From positions 34,696 through 98,695 of the forward strand of contig NZ_JAHTBL010000012.1 in NCBI RefSeq assembly GCF_020177595.1: 64,000 bases of DNA, given 5' to 3'. Below, piece by piece: positions 54,635 to 63,871 of the stretch (within the stretch, counting starts at the first letter, position 1; every line of letters begins with the position of its first letter). The notes below the pieces were generated by a model, which was not told the DNA's origin, made no database searches, and saw nothing but the letters and a program-made list of their open reading frames with translations. The translations under genes and the position numbers were made by a program. The DNA is from Cognatishimia sp. MH4019 (lineage in GTDB: Bacteria; Pseudomonadota; Alphaproteobacteria; Rhodobacterales; Rhodobacteraceae).

Positions 54635-56635
54635 ATGTTCAAGAAAATCCTGATCGCCAACCGAGGGGAAATCGCCTGCCGCGTCATCAAGACTGCGCGC
54701 AAGATGGGGATCAAGACGGTGGCGATCTATTCGGATGCCGACCGCAATGCGTTGCATGTGAAGATGGCTGATGAGGCGGTGCATATCGGCCCGCCGCCCG
54801 CAAACCAGTCTTACATCGTCATCGACAAGGTGATGGATGCGATCCGCCAGACCGGTGCCGAAGCTGTCCACCCCGGGTACGGTTTCCTGTCCGAGAACGC
54901 CAAATTCGCCGAAGCCCTTGAGGCCGAGGGCGTCGCCTTTATCGGCCCGCCCAAGGGCGCGATCGAAAGCATGGGGGACAAGATCACCTCGAAGAAGATC
55001 GCCCAAGAGGCCAAGGTGTCGACCGTGCCGGGCTACATGGGTCTGATTGAAGACGCGGACGGGGCAGTGAAGATCTCCAACGAGATCGGCTATCCGGTGA
55101 TGATCAAGGCCTCGGCCGGGGGTGGCGGTAAGGGCATGCGCATCGCCTGGAGTGATGATGAGGCACGCGAGGGCTTCCAGTCGTCCAAGAACGAGGCAGC
55201 CAACAGCTTCGGCGATGACCGTATCTTCATCGAGAAATTCGTCACCCAGCCGCGCCACATCGAAATTCAGGTGCTGGCCGATACCCACGGCAACACGATC
55301 TATCTGAACGAACGCGAATGCTCGATCCAGCGCCGGAACCAGAAGGTGATCGAAGAAGCGCCGTCGCCCTTCCTTGATGAGGCGACACGCAAAGCCATGG
55401 GCGAGCAGTCTTGCGCGCTGGCCGCAGCTGTTGGCTATGCCAGCGCAGGCACGGTGGAATTTATCGTCGATGGCGACAAAAACTTCTATTTCCTCGAGAT
55501 GAACACACGTCTGCAGGTGGAACATCCGGTGACCGAGCTGATCACCGGCGTCGATCTGGTTGAGCAGATGATCCGTGTCGCTTACGGCGAAAAGCTGTCG
55601 ATCAAGCAAAGCGATGTGAAGCGGGATGGCTGGGCCATCGAGAGCCGTCTTTATGCCGAGGACCCTTATCGCGGGTTCCTGCCCTCAATTGGCCGACTGA
55701 CACGCTATCGCCCGCCGCAAGAGGTCGCGACCGACACAGCCGTGATCCGCAACGATACCGGCGTCTACGAAGGCGGCGAGATCAGCATGTATTATGACCC
55801 GATGATCGCCAAGCTCTGCACATGGGCGCCGACCCGCGCGGCGGCGATTGAAGAAATGCGCGTGGCGCTGGACAGTTTTGAGGTCGAAGGGATCGGGCAT
55901 AACCTGCCGTTCCTGTCGGCGGTGATGGATCATCCGAAGTTCATCTCGGGCGACATGACAACGGCCTTTATTGAGGAAGAATATCCCGACGGTTTTGAAG
56001 GCGTGACCCTGCCCGAGGAAGACCTGCGCCGTGTGGCGGCGGCTGCGGCTGCTATGTACCGCGTTGCCGAAATTCGCCGCACCCGCGTTTCTGGACGGAT
56101 GGACAATCACGAGCGTGTCGTTGGCACTGATTGGGTCGTGCAGGCCCAAGGTCAGCACTTCCCGGTCAGCATTGGCGCGGATCGCGAAGGGGCATCTGTG
56201 TCGTTCGAGGATGGCGCGGTCATGCGCATTGCATCTGATTGGACGCCGGGTGACAGTCTGGCCGTGATCGACATCGACGGCAGCCGTTTGGTGTTGAAGG
56301 TCGACAAAACCTCTGGTGGTTTCCGCCTGCGCACCCGTGGTGCAGAGTTGCGCGTTTACGTGCGCAGCCCGCGTCAGGCAGAGCTGGCCGCGTTGATGCC
56401 CGAAAAACTGCCGCCCGATACGTCGAAAATGCTGCTGTGCCCGATGCCGGGTCTGGTGGTGAAGGTTGATGTGGCCGTGGGTGACAAGGTGCAGGAAGGC
56501 CAAGCGCTTTGCACAATCGAGGCGATGAAGATGGAAAACATCCTACGCGCCGAGAAGACCACGACCGTGACCAAGATCAACGCCGGTGCGGGCGACAGCC
56601 TTGCAGTGGATGATGTGATTATGGAGTTCGAGTGA
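54635..56635 (+). CDS. pccA: Propionyl-CoA carboxylase alpha (biotin carboxylase) subunit
   Basis: Carboxylates biotin using ATP and bicarbonate and carries the biotin to PccB. The 666-residue product has the biotin-carboxylase core (MFKKILIANRGEIACRVIKT; ATP-grasp KASAGGGGKGMRI; NTRLQVEHPVTE), a linker/BT domain, and the C-terminal biotinyl domain with Lys632 in CTIEAMKMEN. AAAGGAC precedes the ATG. It lies 42 nt after a strong terminator, with TTTGCATG/TTTGCGGC elements in the gap. Confidence 0.97.
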   Translation: MFKKILIANRGEIACRVIKTARKMGIKTVAIYSDADRNALHVKMADEAVHIGPPPANQSYIVIDKVMDAIRQTGAEAVHPGYGFLSENAKFAEALEAEGVAFIGPPKGAIESMGDKITSKKIAQEAKVSTVPGYMGLIEDADGAVKISNEIGYPVMIKASAGGGGKGMRIAWSDDEAREGFQSSKNEAANSFGDDRIFIEKFVTQPRHIEIQVLADTHGNTIYLNERECSIQRRNQKVIEEAPSPFLDEATRKAMGEQSCALAAAVGYASAGTVEFIVDGDKNFYFLEMNTRLQVEHPVTELITGVDLVEQMIRVAYGEKLSIKQSDVKRDGWAIESRLYAEDPYRGFLPSIGRLTRYRPPQEVATDTAVIRNDTGVYEGGEISMYYDPMIAKLCTWAPTRAAAIEEMRVALDSFEVEGIGHNLPFLSAVMDHPKFISGDMTTAFIEEEYPDGFEGVTLPEEDLRRVAAAAAAMYRVAEIRRTRVSGRMDNHERVVGTDWVVQAQGQHFPVSIGADREGASVSFEDGAVMRIASDWTPGDSLAVIDIDGSRLVLKVDKTSGGFRLRTRGAELRVYVRSPRQAELAALMPEKLPPDTSKMLLCPMPGLVVKVDVAVGDKVQEGQALCTIEAMKMENILRAEKTTTVTKINAGAGDSLAVDDVIMEFE

Positions 56636-58179
56636 CCTCTGAGCGGTCTCATATCCTGTACCCGCTGCTGGCCCTTTTAGGGGTGGCGGCGTGGTTTGTT
56701 GTGCTTCAGGCGCGCGGATTGGCGTGGTCAAACGGCGTGTTCGAATACCCGCTGGACGACGTCTACATCCACCTCGCCATTGCCGAGCAGATCGCGCGCG
56801 GTGGCTATGGGGTGAATGCGGGGGAGTATACCTCGCCCGGCTCATCCCCGCTTTATCCGTTATTGCTGACGCCTTTTGCCGGGACGGACGCCCAGCGGTG
56901 GTTGCCGCTGTTCTGGAACATCGTAGGGCTGGCTGCAGTGGCGCTGTTCTGGGGCCGTTTGATCGCCCATGCAGGCTATCGTGGTGCGATGGGGGCACTG
57001 CTGGCATTGTTGGGGCCGGTGGCGCTGAACACTGCAGGCGTGGCGATGACAGGGATGGAGCATACCCTGCATGCGGCGGCGTCTCTCGCGATTGTCTATG
57101 GCCTCTTTGTGCTGGCCGATGAAAAGCGGGTCTCTTGGGTCTTGCTGGCAGGCATCCTGCTTGCCCCCGCGCTGCGGCTGGAGGGGCTTGCACTGGCACT
57201 GGTTGGGGCAGGCGTTCTGGTGATCTCCGGGCGGATCGCTATGGGCGCGCTGGCGACGGTTCTGGCCATCGCGCCGATTGCGCTATTCGTGTGGTTTCTG
57301 ACGTCGCTGGGCCTCGACCCGCTGCCCAATTCGGTGCAGGCCAAACTGGTGGGTGCGGAGGACGCCGATGTCGGGCGTCTGGCGCGCACGATTGGCACGT
57401 TCCGACTGAACCTGCTGGAAATTCCCGGTCTTTTGATGCTGGGCCTGATTGCTGTGCTGGGCGCGTTGGCGAGTGCGGCGACGGGTGCGCGTCGCTGGGT
57501 AGCGCTGGGGTTGGCAGCGGCAGGGCTGGCGCATCTTTTTTTCGGGCAGATCGGCTGGATGGAGCGCTATGAGAACTACATTCTGACCGCATTGGCCGCT
57601 GCTGCGCTGGTGCTGGCTCAAGGCGCGGGATCGCGGGCGATGGCGATGCTGCCGGTTGCTTTGCTGGCTGGGGCTGGGGCCACCTATATGCCCCACGCTT
57701 GGGAGGAATACCGCTTCAATCCGCGCGCCATTCACCTTCAGCAGGCCCAGACATCGCGCTTCGTGAAGGAGTATCTGAAGACCGATGTGGCGGTGAACGA
57801 TCTGGGCTGGGTGGCGTGGCGCAACCCGAATTATGTACTCGATCTGTGGGGGCTTGCGTCGCATGAGGCGCGCGAGACACGGATTTTCAACCCGACCCCG
57901 GGTTGGGCCGAGGCCCTTGTCGAGGCGCGCGACGTGCCGGTCGCATTGATCTATGACACCGAGGATTGGCTGGCGGAGGCCGTAGGTGCCGACTGGGTGC
58001 TTGTCGGGGTGTTCCAACTGGATTTGATCCGCGGTTTTCTGGGCGGCGCTTATGTGGCCGCCTATGCCACGTCACCAGAGCATGTGACGATGCTGGAAGA
58101 CGCGATGATCCGGTTCGAACCACATCTACCCGAAGGCACAGGCATCATTTTCGCGAATGGGTTCGGAGGGAGCAGGTGA
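56632..58179 (+). CDS. GT-C-like integral membrane protein of the pcc cluster
   Basis: A 515-residue protein with about ten transmembrane helices. Near the N-terminus, LDDVYIHLAIAEQIARGGYG and then EYTSPGSSPLYPLL recall the acidic DD motif and first loop of GT-C mannosyl/arabinosyltransferases. The C-terminal third is soluble (NYVLDLWGLASHEARETR). The GTG start overlaps the pccA stop by 4 nt, so it is translationally coupled to the carboxylase. Substrate and reason for the linkage are unknown. Confidence 0.7.
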   Translation: MTSERSHILYPLLALLGVAAWFVVLQARGLAWSNGVFEYPLDDVYIHLAIAEQIARGGYGVNAGEYTSPGSSPLYPLLLTPFAGTDAQRWLPLFWNIVGLAAVALFWGRLIAHAGYRGAMGALLALLGPVALNTAGVAMTGMEHTLHAAASLAIVYGLFVLADEKRVSWVLLAGILLAPALRLEGLALALVGAGVLVISGRIAMGALATVLAIAPIALFVWFLTSLGLDPLPNSVQAKLVGAEDADVGRLARTIGTFRLNLLEIPGLLMLGLIAVLGALASAATGARRWVALGLAAAGLAHLFFGQIGWMERYENYILTALAAAALVLAQGAGSRAMAMLPVALLAGAGATYMPHAWEEYRFNPRAIHLQQAQTSRFVKEYLKTDVAVNDLGWVAWRNPNYVLDLWGLASHEARETRIFNPTPGWAEALVEARDVPVALIYDTEDWLAEAVGADWVLVGVFQLDLIRGFLGGAYVAAYATSPEHVTMLEDAMIRFEPHLPEGTGIIFANGFGGSR

Positions 58180-58183
58180 TGGC

Positions 58184-58660
58184 TCAACTGCCCCGTCTTT
58201 CGCGGATTTCCTGTTGGCGCAGGGGCATCTTATCGATGCTGCGCGACAGCTCACGCACGTCATACGGGAACGGCTTGCGCAGCTTTACGCCGCCATCCTT
58301 GCCGATCAGAACCATCATAAAATCGCGCGGACGCAGCTTGCGGCGCAGGTCGGATAACGTCTCGTCATCGGTGTCCACGATTACCACGACGTCGCGGATC
58401 ATCAGTTCATCGACGCGGTCGGCCAAAAGCTCCATCTGTTCGGCAAAGCGCGGGTCGGCGGGCGAGGTCGCAAAGACGATCACCGGGCGCGCGATCCACT
58501 TGAAATCGTCGATATTAACATCTGCACCGTTCAAGATAACGGTCGGATCGTCCTGCCACGCTTCAAGCGGTGACACGACAGACATGGTCGAGGCGGTTTC
58601 CTCGGCAAAGGCGGGGGCGATCAGCCCGACGCTAAGCACCAGAGAGGCAAGTGTTTTCAT
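58184..58660 (-). CDS. Exported DUF4174 protein
   Basis: A 158-residue protein with signal peptide MKTLASLVLSVGLIAPAFA and a mature part with thioredoxin-like strand pattern (RPVIVFATSPADPRFAEQM, VVVIVDTD, RDFMMVLIGKDGGVKLRK) as in DUF4174. No CXXC is present, so it is not a classical oxidoreductase. It is antisense-oriented between the GT-C-like gene and the sulfotransferase-like gene, 4 nt from the former's stop. Confidence 0.8.
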   Translation of the reverse strand: MKTLASLVLSVGLIAPAFAEETASTMSVVSPLEAWQDDPTVILNGADVNIDDFKWIARPVIVFATSPADPRFAEQMELLADRVDELMIRDVVVIVDTDDETLSDLRRKLRPRDFMMVLIGKDGGVKLRKPFPYDVRELSRSIDKMPLRQQEIRERRGS

Positions 58661-58771
58661 GGGCGCTCCTTCTCAACGGGATATAGGGGCTTTGGCGGAA
58701 AAAACGAATAGATCAAATGTGATGTTTAATGCTGCCTCTAGGTTAACCCGATGCTTAGAGGGGCGCTGCTA

Positions 58772-59827
58772 ATGGGGTTGCAGTATCAATTGCGACCGGC
58801 GGTCTGGGCCGCCCTTTACCATAAGGCATGCGCCGTCATGGATGTGATCTTGCATCTTGGTTCCCACCGCACGGGGACCACCACGTTTCAAAGCTACCTG
58901 GCCAATAACGAGCAGACGCTCAAACGCGTGGGGATCGTGTCGTGGCGGCCCAAACGGCTGCGCAAAGGTATGATGAGCGGGCTTTTGGGGCGGCCCGATC
59001 AGGTCACCCCACATGGATTCAAACGCGCCCAACGGGCTTGCGGCTTGATCCGTATGGAGACCGAGCGGATGGAACGACTGGGCGTCGAGCATTTGATCGT
59101 CTCCGAAGAAAATATGATCGGAGCTATGCGGAATAATCTGCGGCAGGAGCGGCTTTACCCCAATCTTGCAGCTCGGATGGATCGGTTTCGGGGGGCCTTT
59201 GCCGAAAAATGCACCCGCATTGTGCTCGCTGTGCGCAGTTATGACGAGTTTTGGGCCTCCAGCCTGGGGTATGCGGTGGCGGCGGGTCACTCGGTGCCGA
59301 TGAAAGGCCAATTGGACCGATTGGTCACGCAACCGCGCCGCTGGCGGCATATGGTAACGGAACTGTCTGACGCGTTTCCGGCGGCCCATTTAGTCGTGTG
59401 GCCGTTTGAGGCTGTCGCGGGCCAACCTGAAAAGCAGCTGCGCCTGATGACGGGCACTAACGCTGCCTTGCCGCTGAAAGGCGCGCGGGCGTGGCATCAC
59501 AAGGGCCACACCGATGCTGATCTACGCGCGCTTGTTGCAGAGCGGGGCGAGAACGAAGCGCTGCCTCTTTTCACGGGCAAGGCGGAGCGGTGGATGCCGT
59601 TTGATCGCGCCCAACAAACGGCTTTGCGCGCGCAATATGCCAGTGATATCCGCTGGCTCAAAAACGGGGCGGACGGCTGTGCAAGTTTCGTTCAGAACCC
59701 CGATACGACAGACATAAACGAGGAAGATCAATGGCTTGCCGACGCTGCCGCAGAGCGGCGCGCAAGCCCAACACGAGGACATCTCCATGACGGACAAGAC
59801 AGCAAAGCCGCACGCCAAGTGGGCTGA
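58772..59827 (+). CDS. Sulfotransferase-like P-loop protein of the pcc cluster
   Basis: A 351-residue soluble protein. The segment [19 protein letters not shown] resembles the 5'-phosphosulfate-binding P-loop of PAPS sulfotransferases, and later [20 protein letters not shown] recalls the 3'-phosphate motif. The start at 58772 is chosen for GAGGGG; in-frame ATGs at 58751 and 58838 are alternatives. The 3' end overlaps the start of the mutase gene by 41 nt, so coupled expression is likely. The substrate is unknown. Confidence 0.65.
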   Translation: MGLQYQLRPAVWAALYHKACAVMDVILHLGSHRTGTTTFQSYLANNEQTLKRVGIVSWRPKRLRKGMMSGLLGRPDQVTPHGFKRAQRACGLIRMETERMERLGVEHLIVSEENMIGAMRNNLRQERLYPNLAARMDRFRGAFAEKCTRIVLAVRSYDEFWASSLGYAVAAGHSVPMKGQLDRLVTQPRRWRHMVTELSDAFPAAHLVVWPFEAVAGQPEKQLRLMTGTNAALPLKGARAWHHKGHTDADLRALVAERGENEALPLFTGKAERWMPFDRAQQTALRAQYASDIRWLKNGADGCASFVQNPDTTDINEEDQWLADAAAERRASPTRGHLHDGQDSKAARQVG

Positions 59828-61928
59828 AATTGCCGAAAAAGAACTGCGCGGGCGTCCGCTGGACGATCTGACGTGGGATACGCTGGAAGGCATCAAGGTC
59901 AAGCCGGTTTATACGGCTGAGGATTTGAAAGACGTCGACCATCTGGGATCCCTTCCAGGCGAACAACCGTTCACGCGCGGCGTGAAAGCAACGATGTATG
60001 CGGGGCGCCCGTGGACGATCCGCCAATATGCTGGCTTTTCCACGGCCGAGGAAAGCAACGCGTTTTACCGCAAGGCGCTGGCGGCGGGTCAGCAGGGCGT
60101 GTCGGTCGCCTTCGATCTGGCCACGCACCGGGGCTATGACAGCGATCACCCCCGCGTTGAAGGCGATGTCGGCAAGGCGGGCGTCGCGATTGATAGCGTC
60201 GAGGACATGAAGATCCTCTTTGATGGAATCCCGCTGGATAAGGTCTCGGTCTCGATGACGATGAATGGCGCGGTGATCCCGATTCTGGCGAATTTCATCG
60301 TCACCGGGGAAGAGCAAGGGCATGACCGGTCAGTTTTGTCCGGTACTATTCAGAACGATATTCTGAAGGAGTTTATGGTCCGCAACACCTATGTCTATCC
60401 GCCTGAGCCGTCGATGCGGATCATTGCTGATATCATCGAATACACCTCGAACGAGATGCCGAAGTTCAATTCGATCTCGATCTCCGGCTACCACATGCAG
60501 GAAGCTGGCGGGAACCTTGTGCAAGAGCTGGCTTATACGCTGGCCGACGGGCGCGAATACGTGCGCGCCGCGATTGATCGGGGCATGGATGTGGACAAGT
60601 TTGCGGGGCGTTTGTCGTTCTTCTTCGCCATCGGCATGAACTTCTTCATGGAGGCCGCCAAACTGCGCGCCGCCCGTCTGCTGTGGCATCGGATCATGTC
60701 CGAGTTTGAGCCGAAGAACGAACGCTCCATGATGCTGCGGACCCATTGTCAGACCTCGGGCGTGTCGCTGCAAGAGCAGGACCCCTATAACAACGTGGTC
60801 CGCACCGCCTATGAAGCGATGGCCGCGGCGCTCGGTGGCACGCAATCGCTGCACACCAACGCGCTGGACGAAGCCATCGCGCTGCCCACTGATTTCTCGG
60901 CCCGCATCGCGCGCAATACACAGTTGATTTTGCAGGAAGAAACCGGGATCACCAATGTCGTCGATCCGCTGGCCGGCAGCTATTACGTGGAAAGCCTGAC
61001 CAATGAGCTGGCCGAGGAAGCGTGGAAGCTGATCGAAGAAGTCGAAGAGATGGGTGGCATGACGAAGGCCGTGAACTCCGGCATGCCGAAGCTGCGGATC
61101 GAGGAATCGGCCGCGCGCCGCCAAGCGCTGATTGACCGGGGAGAGGACGTGATCGTCGGCGTCAATAAATATCGGCTGGCGCAGGAAGACGAGATCGACA
61201 TCCTTGATATCGACAACGCCAAGGTGCGCGAGGGGCAGGTTGCCCGGCTGGAGCGTATCCGGAGCACCCGCGATCAAGCGGCCTGTGATGCGGCTTTGGC
61301 GGAACTGGAACGCCGCGCCTCTGAAGGCGGTAATCTGTTGGAAGGCGCGGTTGAAGCCGCGCGCGCACGGGCATCGGTAGGAGAAATCAGCATGGCTATG
61401 GAAAAAGTGTTCGGCCGTCATCGTGCCGAAGTGAAAACCTTGGCAGGCGTTTATGGTGCTGCCTACGAAGGCGATGAAGGCTTCGCTGCGATCCAGAAAT
61501 CGGTGGAGGATTTTGCCGAAGACGAAGGCCGTCGCCCGCGGATGCTGGTCGTCAAGATGGGTCAGGACGGCCATGATCGTGGGGCCAAAGTGATCGCCAC
61601 AGCCTTTGCCGATATCGGCTTTGATGTCGACGTGGGGCCTTTGTTTCAGACGCCGGATGAAGCCGCGCAGGATGCTGTCGATAACGATGTGCATGTGATC
61701 GGGATCAGCAGCCAGGCGGCGGGTCACAAGACGCTGGCGCCGAAACTGGTGGCCGCGCTGGAGGCGGCGGGTGCTGGCGATATCATCGTGATCTGTGGTG
61801 GCGTCATTCCGCAGCAGGACTACGATTTCCTGTATAAATCCGGCGTAAAGGCGATCTTTGGGCCGGGGACAAACATCCCTGAAGCCGCACAGGATATTCT
61901 GCGTTTGATCCGCGAGGCGCGGGGCTGA
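59787..61928 (+). CDS. mcm: Methylmalonyl-CoA mutase
   Basis: Adenosylcobalamin enzyme that converts (R)-methylmalonyl-CoA to succinyl-CoA. It completes propionyl-CoA assimilation after PCC and epimerase. The 713-residue product has the TIM-barrel N-terminal half ([36 protein letters not shown]) and the B12-binding C-terminal domain with GQDGHDRG (residues 592-599); His596 would be the lower cobalt ligand. The start at 59787 has GAGGA upstream. It is a single-polypeptide type. It depends on B12, whose late enzyme CobQ is encoded at 5848. Confidence 0.97.
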   Translation: MTDKTAKPHAKWAEIAEKELRGRPLDDLTWDTLEGIKVKPVYTAEDLKDVDHLGSLPGEQPFTRGVKATMYAGRPWTIRQYAGFSTAEESNAFYRKALAAGQQGVSVAFDLATHRGYDSDHPRVEGDVGKAGVAIDSVEDMKILFDGIPLDKVSVSMTMNGAVIPILANFIVTGEEQGHDRSVLSGTIQNDILKEFMVRNTYVYPPEPSMRIIADIIEYTSNEMPKFNSISISGYHMQEAGGNLVQELAYTLADGREYVRAAIDRGMDVDKFAGRLSFFFAIGMNFFMEAAKLRAARLLWHRIMSEFEPKNERSMMLRTHCQTSGVSLQEQDPYNNVVRTAYEAMAAALGGTQSLHTNALDEAIALPTDFSARIARNTQLILQEETGITNVVDPLAGSYYVESLTNELAEEAWKLIEEVEEMGGMTKAVNSGMPKLRIEESAARRQALIDRGEDVIVGVNKYRLAQEDEIDILDIDNAKVREGQVARLERIRSTRDQAACDAALAELERRASEGGNLLEGAVEAARARASVGEISMAMEKVFGRHRAEVKTLAGVYGAAYEGDEGFAAIQKSVEDFAEDEGRRPRMLVVKMGQDGHDRGAKVIATAFADIGFDVDVGPLFQTPDEAAQDAVDNDVHVIGISSQAAGHKTLAPKLVAALEAAGAGDIIVICGGVIPQQDYDFLYKSGVKAIFGPGTNIPEAAQDILRLIREARG

Positions 61929-61933
61929 CCGCC

Positions 61934-62548
61934 ATGCTGAGCTTTGATCACTTCGCGATCACGACGACGCGGTTGGAAGACGGTGTCGCCGAGGTGGAAG
62001 AGGCCTTGGGGCTGTCACTTGATGCGGGTGGCCAACATCCGCATTTTGGCACCCATAACCGGCTGCTGGGGTTGGGGGGTGCCTATATGGAGGTCATTGC
62101 GATTGACCCTGATGCCCCCGCGCCGGACTATCCGCGTTGGTTCGATATGGACAATTTTGACGGCCCGACGCGGCTGACGAATTGGATTGTGCAGACGCCG
62201 GATCTGGCGGCCGCTTTGGCAGACTTGCCTGACGGGGTTGGGAACCCGGTCGCCCTGCAGCGCGGTGATTTGCGCTGGCAGATGGCAGTGCCGGCAGATG
62301 GCAAATTGCCCTGCGATGGGGCGTTCCCTGCCATTATTGCATGGGAAGGTGACGCGCATCCGGCCAAACGCTTGGCGGAGCGGGGATGCCGCTTGACCCA
62401 TTTGGAGATCGCGCATCCTCGGATTGCCGAGGTCCGCGCGGCGCTTCGGGGGCATTTTGCAGATCCGCTTATCTCTATGACAGAGGGGCCTGAAAAGCGG
62501 TTAACGGCAGAGATCGCAACGCCCCATGGGACGCGTGTGCTCTCATGA
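61934..62548 (+). CDS. VOC/glyoxalase-like domain protein
   Basis: A 204-residue protein of the Glyoxalase_3/VOC type. It starts MLSFDHFAITTTRLEDGVAEV, then HFGTHNRLLGLGGAYMEVIAID, which carries the metal-ligand His and Glu, and MTEGPEKRLTAEIATPHG near the C-terminus. It follows the mutase by 5 nt, in the same operon. Despite the position, it is not methylmalonyl-CoA epimerase, which is shorter with a different layout. Confidence 0.8.
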   Translation: MLSFDHFAITTTRLEDGVAEVEEALGLSLDAGGQHPHFGTHNRLLGLGGAYMEVIAIDPDAPAPDYPRWFDMDNFDGPTRLTNWIVQTPDLAAALADLPDGVGNPVALQRGDLRWQMAVPADGKLPCDGAFPAIIAWEGDAHPAKRLAERGCRLTHLEIAHPRIAEVRAALRGHFADPLISMTEGPEKRLTAEIATPHGTRVLS

Positions 62549-63030
62549 CCTTGCGCGCGGCAACGCCCGAGGACGGAGAAGCGATCTGCGCGATCTGGAA
62601 CCCGGTGATCCGGGATACGGGCATCACATTCAACGCAGTCGAAAAGACGCCCAACGACATCTGCGCCATGATCGACGAGAAAGCAGCGCTGGGCTTTGCG
62701 TTTCTGGTTGTTGATGCAGGCGGCGTTCAAGGCTTTGGAACCTACGGACAATTCCGCAGCGGCGTCGGTTATGCCCGCACGGCGGAGCATTCGATCATTC
62801 TTGGCCCGGACGCGCGCGGCAAAGGCGTGGGGCGCACGCTAATGGCCGCCGTGGAAGCGGATGCCAAGGCGCAGGGCTTTCATTCGATGTTCGCAGGCGT
62901 CAGTGGCGAGAACCCCGGCGCGGTGAAATTTCATGCGGCGTTGGGCTATGCCGAGGTCGCGACGCTGCGCGAAGTCGGTTACAAATTTGACCGCTGGTTC
63001 GATTTGGTGCTGATGCAGAAAATGCTCTAA
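62545..63030 (+). CDS. GNAT-family N-acetyltransferase (phosphinothricin-type)
   Basis: Acetyl-CoA-dependent acetyltransferase of 161 residues. The acetyl-CoA site is ARGKGVGRTLM. The start MTLRAATPEDGEAICAIWNPV, IRDTGITFN and GYKFDRWFDLVLMQK match the PAT/YncA-like branch. It overlaps the VOC gene stop by 4 nt (ATGA). The substrate amine is unknown. Confidence 0.88.
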   Translation: MTLRAATPEDGEAICAIWNPVIRDTGITFNAVEKTPNDICAMIDEKAALGFAFLVVDAGGVQGFGTYGQFRSGVGYARTAEHSIILGPDARGKGVGRTLMAAVEADAKAQGFHSMFAGVSGENPGAVKFHAALGYAEVATLREVGYKFDRWFDLVLMQKML

Positions 63031-63072
63031 CGCCGCACTGACATCCCCGTGCTGACGGGATATCCTGCGCGC

Positions 63073-63747
63073 ATGTCGATTTGGACCCGCATTGGTGACG
63101 CGCTTTCGGCTCTCGCTTCGGGCGAGGGGTTGTCGGCTGTGTTTGACAGCTTGCGCAGCCCGCCAGAGCGCAGTGTGGCCTTTGCCATCGCCGTGATCGC
63201 TTTAGGGGCCAAGATGGCCAAAGCAGACGGTCTTGTGACCCGTGACGAGGTCACTGCATTCCGCGAAGTGTTTACGATTCCCCGCGAAGAGGAGGCGAAT
63301 GCCGCGAAAGTTTTTAACCTTGCCCGTCAAGATGTTGCGGGGTTCGAGGACTATGCCGTGCGCATCAAGCGCATGTTTGGCGATGATGGGGACACGCTGA
63401 CCGATCTGATCGAAGGGTTGTTTCATATCGCGATGGCGGATGGGGAGTATCATCCCAACGAGGACCAGTTCCTGCAACAGGTCGCCGATATCTTCGGCAT
63501 GTCGGAGCGGGATTTCAAAGGCGTGCGCACGCGGTTTGTGCCGGATGCGGAACCCGACCCTTATGAGGTTCTGGGCGTGCCTTCGGACGCGCCGATTGCC
63601 GAGATCCGTAAAGCCTGGCGCGAGAAAGTGCGCGAGACGCATCCAGACCGGATGCTGGCGCGGGGTGTGCCCGAAGAAGCGATCCGCATGGCCGAAAAAC
63701 GGATGATCGCGATCAACCGCGCCTGGGAAACGATTTCGGCCGGCTGA
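63073..63747 (+). CDS. TerB-J-domain (DjlA-like) protein
   Basis: A 224-residue protein with an N-terminal TerB-like domain (AIAVIALGAKMAKADGLVT, MADGEYHPNEDQFL) and a C-terminal J domain with the HPD tripeptide (VRETHPDRML) that recruits Hsp70. Unlike DjlA it lacks an obvious transmembrane anchor. The start at 63073 (MSIWTRIGDAL) is favoured over 63049. Its stop overlaps the EEP gene start by 1 nt (TGATG). Confidence 0.87.
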   Translation: MSIWTRIGDALSALASGEGLSAVFDSLRSPPERSVAFAIAVIALGAKMAKADGLVTRDEVTAFREVFTIPREEEANAAKVFNLARQDVAGFEDYAVRIKRMFGDDGDTLTDLIEGLFHIAMADGEYHPNEDQFLQQVADIFGMSERDFKGVRTRFVPDAEPDPYEVLGVPSDAPIAEIRKAWREKVRETHPDRMLARGVPEEAIRMAEKRMIAINRAWETISAG

Positions 63748-63871
63748 TGCGGATCGCGACCTATAATGTGGAGTGGTTCAACAGCCTTTTTGACGATACG
63801 GGCGCGCTGATTGGCGGCATGACTTGGTCATCGCGCCGCGACGTGACGAAAGCGCAGCAAACGCAGGCTTT
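63747..63871 (+). pseudogene. EEP-family nuclease/phosphatase gene truncated by an IS element
   Basis: The reading frame starts MRIATYNVEWFNSLFDDTG, the endonuclease/exonuclease/phosphatase opening with Asn7 and Glu9 in the metal site, and continues to about TKAQQTQAL. The sequence then changes into the IS end and a stop follows at 63885-63887, leaving 46 residues of a gene that should be several hundred. It is coupled to the TerB-J gene by TGATG. Confidence 0.8.

Noticed and set aside
60330..61727. A 465-codon open frame antisense to methylmalonyl-CoA mutase
   Set aside because: Composition is typical of a codon shadow, and there is no ribosome site or homology-like motif.
61934..62548. Methylmalonyl-CoA epimerase next to the mutase
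   Set aside because: The protein is VOC-like but longer and of Glyoxalase_3 type, so epimerase was not called.
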